DNA from: Olsenella sp. An285
GTDB taxonomy: Bacteria; Actinomycetota; Coriobacteriia; Coriobacteriales; Atopobiaceae
Direction: 5' to 3'
DNA length: 51,155 bases
Assembly: GCF_002159625.1 (NCBI RefSeq)
Contig: NZ_NFIZ01000016.1
Location: forward strand, 1 to 51,155
The notes below the pieces were generated by a model. That model saw nothing but the letters and a program-made list of their open reading frames with translations. It did no database searches and was not told where the DNA came from. A program made the position numbers and the translations under genes. Below, piece by piece: positions 8,165-15,461 of the stretch. Within the stretch, counting starts at the first letter, position 1; every line of letters starts with the position of its first letter.

Positions 8165-9499
8165 GGGTTATAGGACAAAAAGTGTGTCCGAATCACCCTC
8201 GTATCCGCAGGTAGGAGCCATAGAACTAGGTGCTGGAGTTGGCCCGCCCCAACTGCCCGCCTGGACAAAATGTGTGTCCGCCCCTCCGCGAACGACCAGC
8301 TAGACCATGCTAAAGCGGCCCGATAAGTTGGTCGTGAGGCGGTCCCTGCGGTGAAGACGAGATTCTGCCCCCTCTGCGGGGCGAAGATGAAGCGAAGCGG
8401 CAAGACGAGCGCGGGCCGGACGCGGTGGAGGTGCACCTCCTGCGGGGCGAGCTCGGTCAGGAGGATCGACGGCGCGGCCAAGCTCCTCGCGCTCTTCCTG
8501 GGCTGGCTGCTCGGCCGCTCCAGGCAGGCGGACATGCCCGGCGGGGGCCGGACGTTCCGCAGGAAGACGGCCTCCTTCCGGGAGATCTGGCCGATGCCGC
8601 CGAAGGTGGAGGCGCCCGGGAGGGTCGTCTACCTCGACGGCATACACCTCGGCAGGAGGGCCGTCGTGCTGATAGCCTCCGACGACGAGCGCGCGCTCGG
8701 CTGGCACCTGTGCCGCGCCGAGAACAGCCGCGCCTGGTCGGCGCTGATGTCGCGCGTCGCGGCGCCCGAGGTCGCCGTCTCCGACGGCGGCGACGGCTTC
8801 GCCAGGGCCCTCAGGGGGACGTGGCCCGGGACGAGGCACCAGAGGTGCGTGTTCCACGCCTTCTGCCAGGTGAGGCGCTACACCACGAGGAGGCTCCGCA
8901 CGCAGGCCGGGGCCGAGCTCTACGGGCTGGCGAGGGCGCTGCTCTCGATCACGACGCTCGGGGAGGCGGACGGGTGGGTCCAGGCGCTGCTCGCGTGGTC
9001 CGAGCGCTGGGACTCGTTCCTGGCCGAGACGACCAGGGGCGAGGACGGCAGGGCGACGCTGACCCACGAGGGGCTCGTGAAGGCCCGCCGCTCGCCCGTG
9101 CGCCTCGTCAACGCCGGGACGCTCTTCACCTACCTCGACCCCGGGCTGGTCCGGGACGGCCCGCTCCCCTCGACCAACAACCGGATCGAGGGAGGCGCCA
9201 ACGCGCAGCTCAGGGCGATGCTGCGCGACCACGGGGGGCTGTCGATCGAGCGCAGGCTCAAGGCGATCTTCTGGTGGTGCTACATGCACAGCCCGAGCCC
9301 GCTGCCCGCCGCCGAGGTCCTGCGCGTGATGCCCACGGACCGCTCGATCGCCGCCATCTACGAGCGCCCGGGCGAGCGCGAGAGGCTCGAGGGGACCATC
9401 CCCCGGTGGGGCGACGCCATCGTCTGGTCGGAGCTGCACCACTCGGAGCCATACCGCATGGACTGGGACTGAGCAGACACACTTTTTGTCCTATAAGCC
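8165..9499 (+). mobile_element. IS1249-like insertion sequence (IS256 superfamily)
   Basis: The 1335-bp element has terminal inverted repeats starting GGGTTATAGGACAAAAAG on the left and, read inward, GGCTTATAGGACAAAAAG on the right. Including flanks, 32 of 34 bp match. The 8-bp sequence ACAGCTGT occurs directly outside both ends (8157-8164 and 9500-9507), the expected IS256-type target duplication. A second copy of the GGACAAAATGTGTGTCC motif lies inside at 8263-8279 and could be an accessory transposase site. The element looks intact. Confidence 0.88.
8351..9472 (+). CDS. IS1249/IS256-type DDE transposase
   Basis: The 373-residue enzyme starts with a zinc ribbon (C6, C9, C28, C31), followed by a DDE core: D96 in YLDGIHLG, D145 in AVSDGGDGF and E280 in TNNRIEGGANAQ. 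The HQRCVFHAF segment after the second aspartate is the Mutator/IS256 hallmark. The start is GTG at 8351. All catalytic residues and both element ends are present, so it may be active. It inserted 65 bp downstream of tRNA-Val. Confidence 0.9.
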   Translation: MKTRFCPLCGAKMKRSGKTSAGRTRWRCTSCGASSVRRIDGAAKLLALFLGWLLGRSRQADMPGGGRTFRRKTASFREIWPMPPKVEAPGRVVYLDGIHLGRRAVVLIASDDERALGWHLCRAENSRAWSALMSRVAAPEVAVSDGGDGFARALRGTWPGTRHQRCVFHAFCQVRRYTTRRLRTQAGAELYGLARALLSITTLGEADGWVQALLAWSERWDSFLAETTRGEDGRATLTHEGLVKARRSPVRLVNAGTLFTYLDPGLVRDGPLPSTNNRIEGGANAQLRAMLRDHGGLSIERRLKAIFWWCYMHSPSPLPAAEVLRVMPTDRSIAAIYERPGERERLEGTIPRWGDAIVWSELHHSEPYRMDWD

Positions 9500-9604
9500 A
9501 CAGCTGTCCAACATTGTTCGGCCCAATCGATTCGGGAGCCGGACTCTTCATTTCGAGGCTGCTTGACGACATGTGTCCTTGATGACACGATGTCTCTAGA
9601 TGCA

Positions 9605-9652
9605 AAAACCTTCGAGGTTTTGTAAGGGCCGGTCCTTTCGGGGACTGGCTCT
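9605..9652 (+). other. Two tandem hairpins in the gene-poor junction
   Basis: AAAACCT/AGGTTTT around TCG (9605-9621) is followed by an 11-bp stem with two G-T pairs (9625-9652). They may be a leftover terminator or a small structured RNA. The rest of 9508-10180 shows no convincing gene beyond the fragment at 9721. A GGGGCGCC/GGCGCCCC palindrome lies near 9970. Confidence 0.45.
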
Positions 9653-9720
9653 AGTTGATTATGGGGCCTAAATTGATGCTGGATGCCATACGGTGACTAG
9701 AAGAACGACCGGCGGGTGAA

Positions 9721-9915
9721 ATGATGAACGGCGACGCGCTCAACGGTGTAGTCGCGTCGATCAGGAAACTTTCCCATTCCGACCTTCCCGCACTGTTCTC
9801 CCTCTGCCTCGGCAACCCGCAATTCCACGCATTCCTTCGCAACTCCGTCCGGATGGGGCGGGTGTTGTATGGTCGACTCCGTCGAAGGCTGCAGTCAGCC
9901 GGACCGCTTCGATAG
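9721..9915 (+). pseudogene. Probable N-terminal fragment of a GNAT acetyltransferase
   Basis: The 64-residue frame contains ASIRKLSHSDLPALFSLC followed by LGNPQF, which resembles the opening of small GNAT acetyltransferases (IRKL.e.Di..i..LC.GNp). The similarity stops after about 35 residues and continues as Arg-rich sequence to an early stop, with no acetyl-CoA motif. It lies between the IS element and the prophage edge, so truncation by an earlier insertion is plausible. I judge this by motif resemblance only. Confidence 0.35.
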
Positions 9916-10180
9916 CCTTCTGCACCTTCGTCGGGGGTCGTGCTCGGCGGCTATCCAGCGGTCCCGAGGGGCGCCCCGGCGCCCCGCCCCCTCGCGCCCG
10001 GCAGCGCCGCGACCACGCTCGCCGAAACGCCGTCTTCCGCATAGCCGCGAGCTAATTAGGAGACGCACCCCAGTTCGGAACAGCGGGTAACAGAATGCAA
10101 CATTCTCGCAGGTAGTTATAGGTGTCGTATTGAAGTCCGAATAACACTTCGCAACGGCGTGAAACGCTCCGAGCGGGTTT

Positions 10181-10201
10181 ATTCGTACCGCAATTCGTAC
10201 C
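10181..10201 (+). repeat. Left paired ATTCGTACC boxes (integrase arm sites or attL)
   Basis: Two ATTCGTACC boxes are separated by GCA. The same pair separated by GG lies at 43292-43311 in the same orientation. Such tandem boxes at both prophage ends resemble tyrosine-integrase arm-type binding sites. Confidence 0.6.
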
Positions 10202-10250
10202 ACCCCAGATAAGGGGAAAACTCACTACATGAGAGAAATGGAGCACAGAC

Positions 10251-10568
10251 ATGACCGACTGGAAGGCACTCGAGGACGCCGAGGACCACGCCTACTTCAT
10301 GGCAGAGCTCATGGACATCTCGCCTGAGAGCTTCACCATCGAGGAGAAGAAGCAGATCCTACACGACATGATCGCGAGCTCCTCCGCCATCGAGAACGCG
10401 ATGCGCGACGAGTTCGCGGAACTCGACGAGGTCACCCAGACCCGCCTGATCGACGACCTCGCGGCGGACGGGCCGCGAAGCCGCGAGTGGTGGTACGAGG
10501 TGCTCGTGGACGGCCCCAGGCACCGCGACTTCCCGACGCTCAGAGACGGCCCGCGCCGGAGGCGGTAG
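10251..10568 (+). CDS. Acidic protein of unknown function
   Basis: The 105-residue product is highly acidic for its first 90 residues, predicted mostly helical, and ends in an Arg-rich tail (GPRRRR). No family was recognised. The ATG at 10251 has a GGAG ribosome site about 9 nt upstream. It is the first gene inside the left prophage boundary and is read toward the lysis operon, with a shared terminator between them. A moron-type role is possible but unproven. Confidence 0.6.
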   Translation: MTDWKALEDAEDHAYFMAELMDISPESFTIEEKKQILHDMIASSSAIENAMRDEFAELDEVTQTRLIDDLAADGPRSREWWYEVLVDGPRHRDFPTLRDGPRRRR

Positions 10569-10573
10569 CGACG

Positions 10574-10612
10574 GAGGCCCTCGTCCCATCCCAGGGACGA
10601 GGGCCTCTCCTT
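10574..10612. terminator. Bidirectional terminator between 10251 gene and lysis operon
   Basis: A 14-bp perfect stem (GAGGCCCTCGTCCC and its complement) surrounds a 6-nt loop and is followed by TCCTTGTG. It serves converging transcripts. Confidence 0.8.
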
Positions 10613-10619
10613 GTGTAGA

Positions 10620-10646
10620 CCTTCGTGAAGCGACGGAACGCTACGG
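10620..10646 (-). repeat. Left 27-bp inverted repeat flanking the lysis operon
   Basis: The reverse complement of this stretch matches 12354-12380 at 24 of 27 positions; both share the core TTCCGTCGCTTCAC. It overlaps the stop codon of the last small lysis gene. Confidence 0.75.
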
Positions 10647-10754
10647 ATCTAGCCTGCCCGCGAGCCAGAGCAGCGGCACGAGCGGCAGCGCGACGACGAG
10701 AAGCACCACCGAGAGCACCACGCCCACGCCCCAGCGGGCGTCCTCCCGCGTCAC
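10641..10754 (-). CDS. 37-residue single-helix membrane protein of the lysis operon
   Basis: A GTG start overlaps the endolysin stop (GTGA). The product is a short polar N-terminus, one long hydrophobic helix (GVVLSVVLLVVALPLVPLLW) and a six-residue tail AGRLDP. No family was recognised. Its position after the endolysin and its translational coupling suggest a lysis accessory, such as a second holin or spanin-like factor. It was found by reading on past the endolysin stop. Confidence 0.6.
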   Translation of the reverse strand: MTREDARWGVGVVLSVVLLVVALPLVPLLWLAGRLDP

Positions 10755-11695
10755 GACAGGATCTCGTTCACGCGAGCCTGCACGGCGTCGTAGAGACTCC
10801 CCAGGCGGCGCTTGCGCTCGGTGCCGTTACCGTAGTCGCCGCGGATGACGGCGCGCGCCAGCGCGTCGACGTCCGCGCCGCCGGACGACCCGCCGGAGCC
10901 CCCGGCGCCCAGCATCTCGTTCACGCGCGCCTGGACCTCCGCGTAGCGGTCGCCCAGCGCCGCCTTGCGCGCCGCCCCGTTTCCGAACTCGCCCGCGATC
11001 ACCCGGCGCGCGAGGTCGTCCACGTCGTCGGCCGCCGGCGACTGTGCCGCGCCCCCGCCGGAGCCGCCCGCAAGGATGCGGTTCACCTCCGCCTGCACCT
11101 CCGGGTAGCGGCTCCCCAGTGCCGCGCGGCGCGCGTCCCCGTTTCCGAACTCCCCGGCGATGACGCGCCGCGCGAGCTCCGCGACCGTGCCCTCCGGGGC
11201 AACCGCAGTCGTCCCGCCGGAGGAGCCCCCGCCCGTGATGCGCGCCTTCAGCGCAGCCCACTTGGACGCTGCCACGTAGGGCGCGGGGCAGAGCTTCCCC
11301 GTCACGTCGTAGTGGCGGATGACCCCGGAGGCGCCGATGCCGTACTTGGCCATGAGCTTCCTCACGAGCCAGCCCAGCTTCTCGACCTCGGTCGCGCTGA
11401 AGTCCTCGCCGGCCGAGACGACCTCGATGCCGATCGCGCGGCAGTTCATCTGCCAGTCGCCGGCGTGCCAGGCGGTGTCGCCCTCGGCAACGCTCTGGTA
11501 GATCTCGGGCGTGATGTCGTCGACGAAGTAGTGGGCGCTCGCGCCCTGGCCCTCGTTCCGCGCGAAGTACGTCGCGTTGTTGCGCGCGGAGGCGAGCGTC
11601 GCCGTGAAGTGCACCACGATGCGGTCGATCGCGCGCGAGCGCCCGCGCGTCATGTGGTCACTCCCGCACTGCTTGAAGAGGATGCTATACGCCAT
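10751..11695 (-). CDS. Endolysin: N-acetylmuramoyl-L-alanine amidase with three CW_7 repeats
   Basis: The N-terminal 155 residues form an Amidase_2 domain that cuts the MurNAc-L-Ala bond of peptidoglycan; likely zinc ligands lie in IVVHFTA and in VIRHYDVTGKLCPAP. Three Cpl-7-type wall-binding repeats follow, each with an LARRVIAGEFGNG-like core and ending near VQARVNEIL, joined by Gly/Ser linkers. The start at 11695 was chosen for the AGGAGG site 7 nt upstream. It lies downstream of the holin and XhlA-like genes in an overlapping operon, so it is the lysis enzyme of the prophage. Confidence 0.93.
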   Translation of the reverse strand: MAYSILFKQCGSDHMTRGRSRAIDRIVVHFTATLASARNNATYFARNEGQGASAHYFVDDITPEIYQSVAEGDTAWHAGDWQMNCRAIGIEVVSAGEDFSATEVEKLGWLVRKLMAKYGIGASGVIRHYDVTGKLCPAPYVAASKWAALKARITGGGSSGGTTAVAPEGTVAELARRVIAGEFGNGDARRAALGSRYPEVQAEVNRILAGGSGGGAAQSPAADDVDDLARRVIAGEFGNGAARKAALGDRYAEVQARVNEMLGAGGSGGSSGGADVDALARAVIRGDYGNGTERKRRLGSLYDAVQARVNEILS

Positions 11696-11825
11696 CGGCG
11701 ACCTCCTCGAAGCCGCCGTCCTCGCCCTCGTCGGGCTCCCAGCCGTCCGGCGCGGCCGCCTCGACGCCCTCGCCGCGCAGCGCCTCCCAGCGCTCCTCCT
11801 CGCTCGCGAACTCGCGCTCACTCAT
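11685..11825 (-). CDS. 46-residue acidic protein between holin and endolysin
   Basis: The ATG at 11825 lies inside the end of the holin gene and the stop overlaps the first codons of the endolysin gene by 11 nt, so all three are translationally coupled. The product is strongly acidic with repeated Glu/Asp and Trp residues and no membrane helix. No family was recognised. Candidate roles are a lysis-timing factor or simply a coupling leader. Confidence 0.5.
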   Translation of the reverse strand: MSEREFASEEERWEALRGEGVEAAAPDGWEPDEGEDGGFEEVADGV

Positions 11826-12045
11826 CGGGACCACCGCCCGACGGCAGCGCCGCGCCGAGCTCCGCCATCACCGGCGACAGCACGGCCATCACGAGCGCCA
11901 CCACGATCGCCCGCCACTCCGGCTCCAGCACCGCGCAGCCCACGAGCATGTCCACGTTGGCCACGACCACGCCGAGCACGCCCTGCACGATGGTCCGCGC
12001 CAGGCGCCACGGCCACTCGTTGGATGTCAGGAAAGCCTCCATCAT
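11818..12045 (-). CDS. Phage holin
   Basis: The 75-residue protein has two hydrophobic helices (about residues 18-38 and 46-66) separated by a short polar turn and a charged C-terminus, the usual layout of small two-helix phage holins that permeabilise the membrane for endolysin release. It starts at tandem ATG codons after GAGGAAGGGGC, overlaps the upstream XhlA-like gene, and precedes the endolysin. Confidence 0.8.
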   Translation of the reverse strand: MMEAFLTSNEWPWRLARTIVQGVLGVVVANVDMLVGCAVLEPEWRAIVVALVMAVLSPVMAELGAALPSGGGPDE

Positions 12046-12257
12046 TGCCCCTTCCTCAGGTTGTCGATCTCCGCCTTCACGACGGCGACGTCCTGCTCCA
12101 GGGCGTAGGTGCGCTCGACGAGGCAGTTGTGCCTCTCGACCTGACGCGTCAGGTTGTCGATCTTGACCTCCATGACCGCGCGGCTGCGCGAGTTGGACAC
12201 GAGCACCCCGGCGAGGGTGAGCACCCCCGTCACGAGCGCCGCCACGACCGACTCCAT
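12042..12257 (-). CDS. XhlA-like lysis accessory membrane protein
   Basis: The 71-residue product has one N-terminal membrane helix (VVAALVTGVLTLAGVLVSN) followed by a coiled coil with regular Val/Leu spacing (KIDNLTRQVERH, LEQDVAVVKAEIDNL). This matches XhlA/hemolysin-like proteins encoded beside holins. The start at 12257 was chosen for its GGAGGAGG site; a longer frame upstream lacks one. It is the first gene of the lysis operon. Confidence 0.75.
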   Translation of the reverse strand: MESVVAALVTGVLTLAGVLVSNSRSRAVMEVKIDNLTRQVERHNCLVERTYALEQDVAVVKAEIDNLRKGQ

Positions 12258-12353
12258 GCGCGCCTCCTCCCTCGAGCGGGAACGCCCCGCCCTCTGGGAG
12301 AAGTGTCCGACGCGGTCACAAACGAGCATGTCTAGCTGCGGATATGTTGCGAA

Positions 12354-12380
12354 GCGTAGCCTTCCGTCGCTTCACAAAGG
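12354..12380 (+). repeat. Right 27-bp inverted repeat flanking the lysis operon
   Basis: It matches the reverse complement of 10620-10646 at 24 of 27 positions. It overlaps the shared motif TGTTGCGAAGCGTA (12345-12358) and leads into two TTCACAAAG repeats (12371-12379 and 12383-12391). Confidence 0.75.
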
Positions 12381-12420
12381 AGTTCACAAAGATATATTTG
12401 GACGATTTCGAAAAAGTCGC

Positions 12421-12451
12421 TTGACTGCGACACTACGTCGCAGTTTATGCT
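12421..12451 (+). promoter_or_regulatory. MerR-type promoter with operator in a 19-bp spacer
   Basis: The -35 TTGACT (12421-12426) and -10 TATGCT (12446-12451) are 19 bp apart. The perfect dyad CTGCGAC/GTCGCAG (12425-12443, 5-nt centre) fills that spacer. This is the classical geometry of promoters that MerR-family regulators untwist and activate. It sits directly upstream of a MerR-family gene, so autoregulation is likely. Confidence 0.75.
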
Positions 12452-12470
12452 CAAGATGGAGGTGAAGGAG

Positions 12471-13349
12471 ATGATAAAAACTGGGGAGGTCAGCAAGCTG
12501 ACCGGGATAAAAAAGAGGACTCTGCAGCGTTATGTGGAGTGGGGCCTGATCTCGCCGGAAAGGAGCGAGGCTGGATACATGCTCTTCTCTGAGGATGACC
12601 TCACTACCCTCTTTCTCATCAAGCTGTTTAAGGACCTTGGATACATAACAAAGGAGGTCAGGGAAGCGCTTGCTGCGCCAGGGTTCGATGTGCGGGAGTC
12701 TCTCGATTGCAGAATCTCAGAGCTCGAGACGCAGCTGCGCAAGGGCAGGGAGCGCCTGTTCCTCGCCAAGGAAGTGAGGAAGCTCATCGGGAATGGGTCC
12801 GGCCCGAATACGGGAGAGGCCATGCACGCCCTGCTTCGTCATCCCGAGTACGCCTGGATCTTGGCGGATGAAGGGGACGAGGGGGAGAGGGAGCTTGTCA
12901 ACTACTTCAAGTGGGCGGAGAGCGCGAACAGCCGCATGGCTGATGCCGACATGTCCGAGCTGGACGAGAGAATGGCCCAGATAATCGAGGAATCGAAGGA
13001 GTTCGGGCCGTTCGCTTACATCGTAAATCAAATGCTCATTGCGCTATTAGACCTAGAGGCGCGGGGAATCCCCGCAAGGTCAGAAGAGGCGAACGCCGCC
13101 GTGGCCGCTGCGTACTCCGCGGCTGAGAACGCAAACGAGGACGACCCCTATGTCACGTTCTACATACTCGGCAAGTTCTACAAAGAAGGTGGGATGACGC
13201 CACCGAGCATGCTGGCACGGATGGATGAGCGGTCACTCGAACGGCTCCATGTTGCTGAGACTTACATAGCAGAGGCAATGAGCGGTTTCATTGAAACTCT
13301 TGAGCTGACTGAAGAGCGCCGCAAAGAGATTGAGGAGCTTGAGAACTGA
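12471..13349 (+). CDS. MerR-family transcription regulator with long C-terminal sensor domain
   Basis: Residues 1-70 are a MerR winged helix (KTGEVSKLTGIKKRTLQRYV and a wing around EAGYMLFSEDDL). Residues 75-110 form the dimer coiled coil. The remaining 180 residues are helical and not recognised, perhaps a TipA-like ligand or effector domain. I chose the ATG at 12471 because GGAGGTG is correctly placed upstream, although in-frame ATGs exist at 12447 and 12456. The gene is less GC-rich than its neighbours and is read against the surrounding phage genes, indicating separate acquisition. It leads an operon with two small genes. Confidence 0.8.
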   Translation: MIKTGEVSKLTGIKKRTLQRYVEWGLISPERSEAGYMLFSEDDLTTLFLIKLFKDLGYITKEVREALAAPGFDVRESLDCRISELETQLRKGRERLFLAKEVRKLIGNGSGPNTGEAMHALLRHPEYAWILADEGDEGERELVNYFKWAESANSRMADADMSELDERMAQIIEESKEFGPFAYIVNQMLIALLDLEARGIPARSEEANAAVAAAYSAAENANEDDPYVTFYILGKFYKEGGMTPPSMLARMDERSLERLHVAETYIAEAMSGFIETLELTEERRKEIEELEN

Positions 13350-13362
13350 GAAAGGAGCATGC

Positions 13363-13716
13363 ATGTCTTGGGATTACGCAGATCTTTCGCACATGGCCAA
13401 GGAGGCGGGTGGGCCCGACCTCCTGCTAAGCACGCTTGAGAAGAACGCACACGGACAAGGAAGGATTGAGGGGGCGGGAATAGGCGCCCTTGTGGCCGGG
13501 TCCCTCTTCGCAGGAGCAGCCTTAATCTACGGGCAGTACAGCAAGAAGAAGGCCCTGGCAAATGAGGCGAAAGCGGAACTCGTAAACGGGATACACGCCT
13601 ACGAAATGCAGGCAGAGAGAACGACTGTCGAGGAGCCAGCGGTTGAGCAAGAAGAGGATGCACCCGAGCCAGAAGAAGGAGAAGAGGATACAGGAGGGGA
13701 GAGCGAGGAAGCATGA
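13363..13716 (+). CDS. Small membrane protein with acidic tail, second gene of MerR operon
   Basis: The 117-residue product has a cytoplasmic-looking N-terminus, one Gly/Ala-rich membrane helix (about residues 43-62, GALVAGSLFAGAALIYG), a basic segment KKKALANEAK, and about 40 almost entirely acidic residues at the C-terminus. The helix plus basic segment faintly resembles YtxH-type proteins. AAAGGAG precedes the ATG at 13363. It follows the MerR gene by 13 bp and its stop overlaps the next start. Function unknown; it may be the membrane target of the regulated response. Confidence 0.7.
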   Translation: MSWDYADLSHMAKEAGGPDLLLSTLEKNAHGQGRIEGAGIGALVAGSLFAGAALIYGQYSKKKALANEAKAELVNGIHAYEMQAERTTVEEPAVEQEEDAPEPEEGEEDTGGESEEA

Positions 13717-13922
13717 TAGTGATGATGGTCAACAAAGCCTGCGAATGGTGTCGGATCGCAGCAGGAACAGGAACATACACTTGCCCGATCAAAAGAATAG
13801 ACGGCGAGTTGTTCTTCAAGTTCAAAAGAGAGTGGCACTCCGTAGCAAAATATATCTCGGAGAGTGCTCATGAACTTGCGTATGTGGGCGGCAAGCTGGT
13901 AAACAGGAGCTATACGGGATAA
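13713..13922 (+). CDS. 69-residue protein with CxxC, third gene of MerR operon
   Basis: The start overlaps the previous stop (ATGA), so translation is coupled. The short protein has NKACEWCRIAAG and a third cysteine in YTCPIK, suggesting metal binding or a redox pair, then a mixed basic/aromatic remainder. No family was recognised. It completes a three-gene plus-strand unit with low-GC codon use inside minus-strand phage genes. Confidence 0.6.
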   Translation: MIVMMVNKACEWCRIAAGTGTYTCPIKRIDGELFFKFKREWHSVAKYISESAHELAYVGGKLVNRSYTG

Positions 13923-14029
13923 GTGCTGTCGTTTTTCAGAGTAAGTCTCGGCACATAATCGCGGCAATGTCCCGCCTCTCGCGCCGCCCGCACGGCGGGT
14001 TCGTCCCGAGGGCTATCCGGCGGCGCGTC

Positions 14030-14077
14030 CACCCCTCCGGCACATGCGGCGCAGGCGCCGCACGCGCCGGAGGGGTG
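14030..14077 (-). terminator. Long nested hairpin at the 3' end of the tail operon
   Basis: CACCCCTCCGGC pairs with GCCGGAGGGGTG, and inside it TGCGGCGC pairs with GCGCCGCA. No T-run follows, so factor-independent termination is uncertain, but it separates the tail operon from the converging MerR operon. Confidence 0.55.
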
Positions 14078-14081
14078 CTTG

Positions 14082-15461
14082 TCAAGAGCTCTTCGCGGTG
14101 AGGTAGCCGGCGCCGCCCACGCCGTCGATCCTCATGTACTGATAGCCCGCGCGCGAGCTCGAGTAGGTCGTTCCCGCCCCTCCCACGAGCGAGGAGCACT
14201 GGTAGAACGTCTGGAAGCCGGAGACGCCGGACGCCGGTAGCGCCCAGTCGGCGTCCGCCCAGATCGTCACGAGCGACCCGCACCCGCCGAAGGTGTAGGC
14301 GAGGTCCTCGAGCGAGGACGGGTCGAGCCCGGACAGGTCGATCTCGGTGAGCCCCACGCAGCTGTTGAAGGTGTGCTGCATCTCGCGCACGCCGCAGAGG
14401 TTTCCCATCCCCGTCACGTCGGTGATCGACTGGTGCCCGTAGAACCAGTAGTTCGTGTTCACGTGGTCGTAGGCCGCCATGTCGGCGGCGATCTCCACCG
14501 CCTCCACGTCGTGCCGGTGGTCGTACCATGGCTGGTAGCCGACGGAGTTGTACCGGGCGTTCGCGCACAGGCGTCCCGACGACACGAGCTCCCGCCCCGC
14601 CTCGGGCTCGGCCGCGGCCGTCAGCACGAGCCCGCCGTCGGCGTAGAGGAAGCAGCGGAACCACTCGCGCTGGTCGCTCGCGGGGTCGGTCAGCACGCCG
14701 TCCGCCCCGTAGTTGAGCTCCGCGTGGTTGTCCATCTGCCCCGGCACGTAGCCCTGGCCGCCCACGAGCCTGCTGCAGCCGCTGAACATGAGCGACCCGT
14801 TCGCGGCGGACGAGGTGAACCCGTCCGCCCAGATCGTCTCGAGCGAGGCGCAGCTCACGAACATCTGGTTCATGCTGGTCGCGCCGGAGAGCTCCTCGAA
14901 GCCCTCCACCTCCACGAGGTTCTCGAACCCGTGGAAGAGGTAGCTCGCGTTGGCGAGCCCGCCCTCGGAGAAGTCGCCGTCGAACACGACGCGCGTCACG
15001 GAGAGCTTCACGTCGTCCCAGGGGCGGGCGCCGGCCGACGAGTAGCCCTCCGGGTCCACCTCCCAGACGTCCAGGATGACCGCACCGGGCACGTCGGAGG
15101 AGCGTCCGTCGCGGTAGTTGAACTCGAGTGTGCCGTCCGCGAGCAGGATCGCGCGCATCTTCACGCCCACGTCCCAGGAGAGCGCGAGTATCGCCGGCGC
15201 CATCTCGCCCGGCGTGTACGTCTCGGAGAGCCCGTTCTGCGCTCGGATCGCGCCGGCGATGCCGTCGAACACGGAGTCCGAGATCACGCCCGTGCCGGCA
15301 CCCGGCGTCGCCTGGAGAGGCGCCCCCGCCCTGGTGCCGTCGAGCGCGAGCACCGCCGCCGCCATCTCCGAGGGCAGGTAGGTGCCCGTGCCGCCGTTCT
15401 GGGCGCGGATGGCGTTCGCGATGTCGGTGAGCACGCTCCTCTGGATCGTCCCCACGGCCAT
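14082..15461 (-). CDS. Tail fibre/receptor-binding protein with BspA-like (DUF285) repeats
   Basis: The 459-residue protein begins with two copies of a short phage motif (IANAIRAQNGGTGTYLPSEM and IAGAIRAQNGLSETYTPGEM). A beta-rich middle with LLADGTLEFNYRDG follows, then two blocks of BspA/DUF285-type repeats (MNQMFVSCASLETIWAD and MQHTFNSCVGLTEIDLSG). Such repeats on phage tips are taken to bind host surfaces. Its start overlaps the stop of the collagen-like protein (TGATG). It is the last tail gene before the hairpin at 14030. Confidence 0.75.
   Translation of the reverse strand: MAVGTIQRSVLTDIANAIRAQNGGTGTYLPSEMAAAVLALDGTRAGAPLQATPGAGTGVISDSVFDGIAGAIRAQNGLSETYTPGEMAPAILALSWDVGVKMRAILLADGTLEFNYRDGRSSDVPGAVILDVWEVDPEGYSSAGARPWDDVKLSVTRVVFDGDFSEGGLANASYLFHGFENLVEVEGFEELSGATSMNQMFVSCASLETIWADGFTSSAANGSLMFSGCSRLVGGQGYVPGQMDNHAELNYGADGVLTDPASDQREWFRCFLYADGGLVLTAAAEPEAGRELVSSGRLCANARYNSVGYQPWYDHRHDVEAVEIAADMAAYDHVNTNYWFYGHQSITDVTGMGNLCGVREMQHTFNSCVGLTEIDLSGLDPSSLEDLAYTFGGCGSLVTIWADADWALPASGVSGFQTFYQCSSLVGGAGTTYSSSRAGYQYMRIDGVGGAGYLTAKSS

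Noticed and set aside
9691-9710. ACTAGAAGAACGACC as a twelfth boundary motif
   Set aside because: The flanking CGAG is missing and it lies outside the prophage boxes, so it is probably chance.
10047-10056. GCGAGCTAAT matching the reverse complement of 43403-43412 as an attachment core
   Set aside because: Attachment cores should be direct repeats; this is inverted, only 10 bp, and not rare enough to exclude chance.
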